Assembly (NCBI RefSeq): GCF_000255115.2
Contig: NC_018068.1
Coordinates: forward strand, 558,001 to 622,000
Reading direction: 5' to 3'
From: Desulfosporosinus acidiphilus SJ4
GTDB taxonomy: Bacteria; Bacillota; Desulfitobacteriia; Desulfitobacteriales; Desulfitobacteriaceae
DNA: 64,000 bases
Position 1 is the stretch's first letter. Each line of letters starts with the position of its first letter. This document shows, piece after piece, positions 62,811 through 64,000 of the stretch. The notes beneath the pieces are model-generated. The model did not search any database. It was not told the DNA's origin and saw only the letters and a program-made list of their open reading frames with translations. The position numbers were made by a program, and so were the translations under genes.

Positions 62811-64000
<1,190 letters not shown>

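Overview
The window looks like a chromosome segment of an anaerobic, spore-forming Firmicute of the Desulfosporosinus/Desulfitobacterium type (class Clostridia). This is inferred from moderate G+C, strong AGGAGG-type ribosome-binding sites with frequent TTG and GTG starts, cobalamin and SAM-I riboswitches, a methanogen-type homocysteine pathway shared with strict anaerobes, and spore-surface genes (a CgeB-like protein and BclA-like collagenous proteins). No sequence search was run, so the genus is an inference.

The left half (1-32.7 kb) is a mosaic of short modules. A sigma54-type promoter (1392-1407) drives a leftward gene pair for a YtkA-like exported protein and a membrane polyferredoxin. 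It lies beside a divergent NtrC-like activator and NtrB-like kinase. A cobalamin riboswitch precedes a nickel/cobalt permease. Two chromate (CHR) transporters, a signal-less WtpA-like binding protein with a PadR regulator, and an ArsR regulator with a Cys-rich tail follow. Next come a PTS EIIBC with a degenerate EIIB, a BlaI/BlaR1-like pair ahead of a MacB/FtsX-type ABC system, and a zone of gene remnants (MFS, ECF sigma, DODA dioxygenase, tRNA-Thr 3' end). DoxX, BFD-type and CDGSH redox proteins, two LysR regulators, a DHA2 exporter, and Amt facing P-II complete this part. It ends with a SAM-riboswitch operon of DUF39, NIL-ferredoxin and UPF0280 genes that probably makes homocysteine.

The right half (33.3-64 kb) is best read as one spore-surface (exosporium/crust) island. 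It holds three proteins with a shared C-terminal domain resembling DUF6385. It also holds several large GT-A glycosyltransferases, some with three catalytic domains or TPR tails, and three GT4-type enzymes plus a CgeB-like one. There is a YVTN beta-propeller protein, a beta-rich coiled-coil protein, and a five-gene run for nucleotide-sugar synthesis and transfer. Four tandem paralogues of a roughly 115-residue domain follow, two of them fused to long Gly-Xaa-Thr collagen-like tracts; the last runs off the window. Several transcription units in the island have CATANNNTA -10 elements, some with AC 16-17 bases upstream, as expected for mother-cell sigmaE/sigmaK promoters. A CheY-CheX fusion and a CheX protein sit in the middle without other chemotaxis genes.

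The most unusual observation is a previously easy-to-miss 76-codon DUF1858 reading frame (45588-45818, minus strand) between the coiled-coil gene and the CgeB-like gene. It is interrupted by one in-frame TGA exactly where the family has its second conserved Cys. A hairpin with an AGGCT apex follows, resembling a bacterial SECIS. The frame ends in a TGATG overlap with the next gene. It is either a selenoprotein candidate or a very fresh nonsense mutation.
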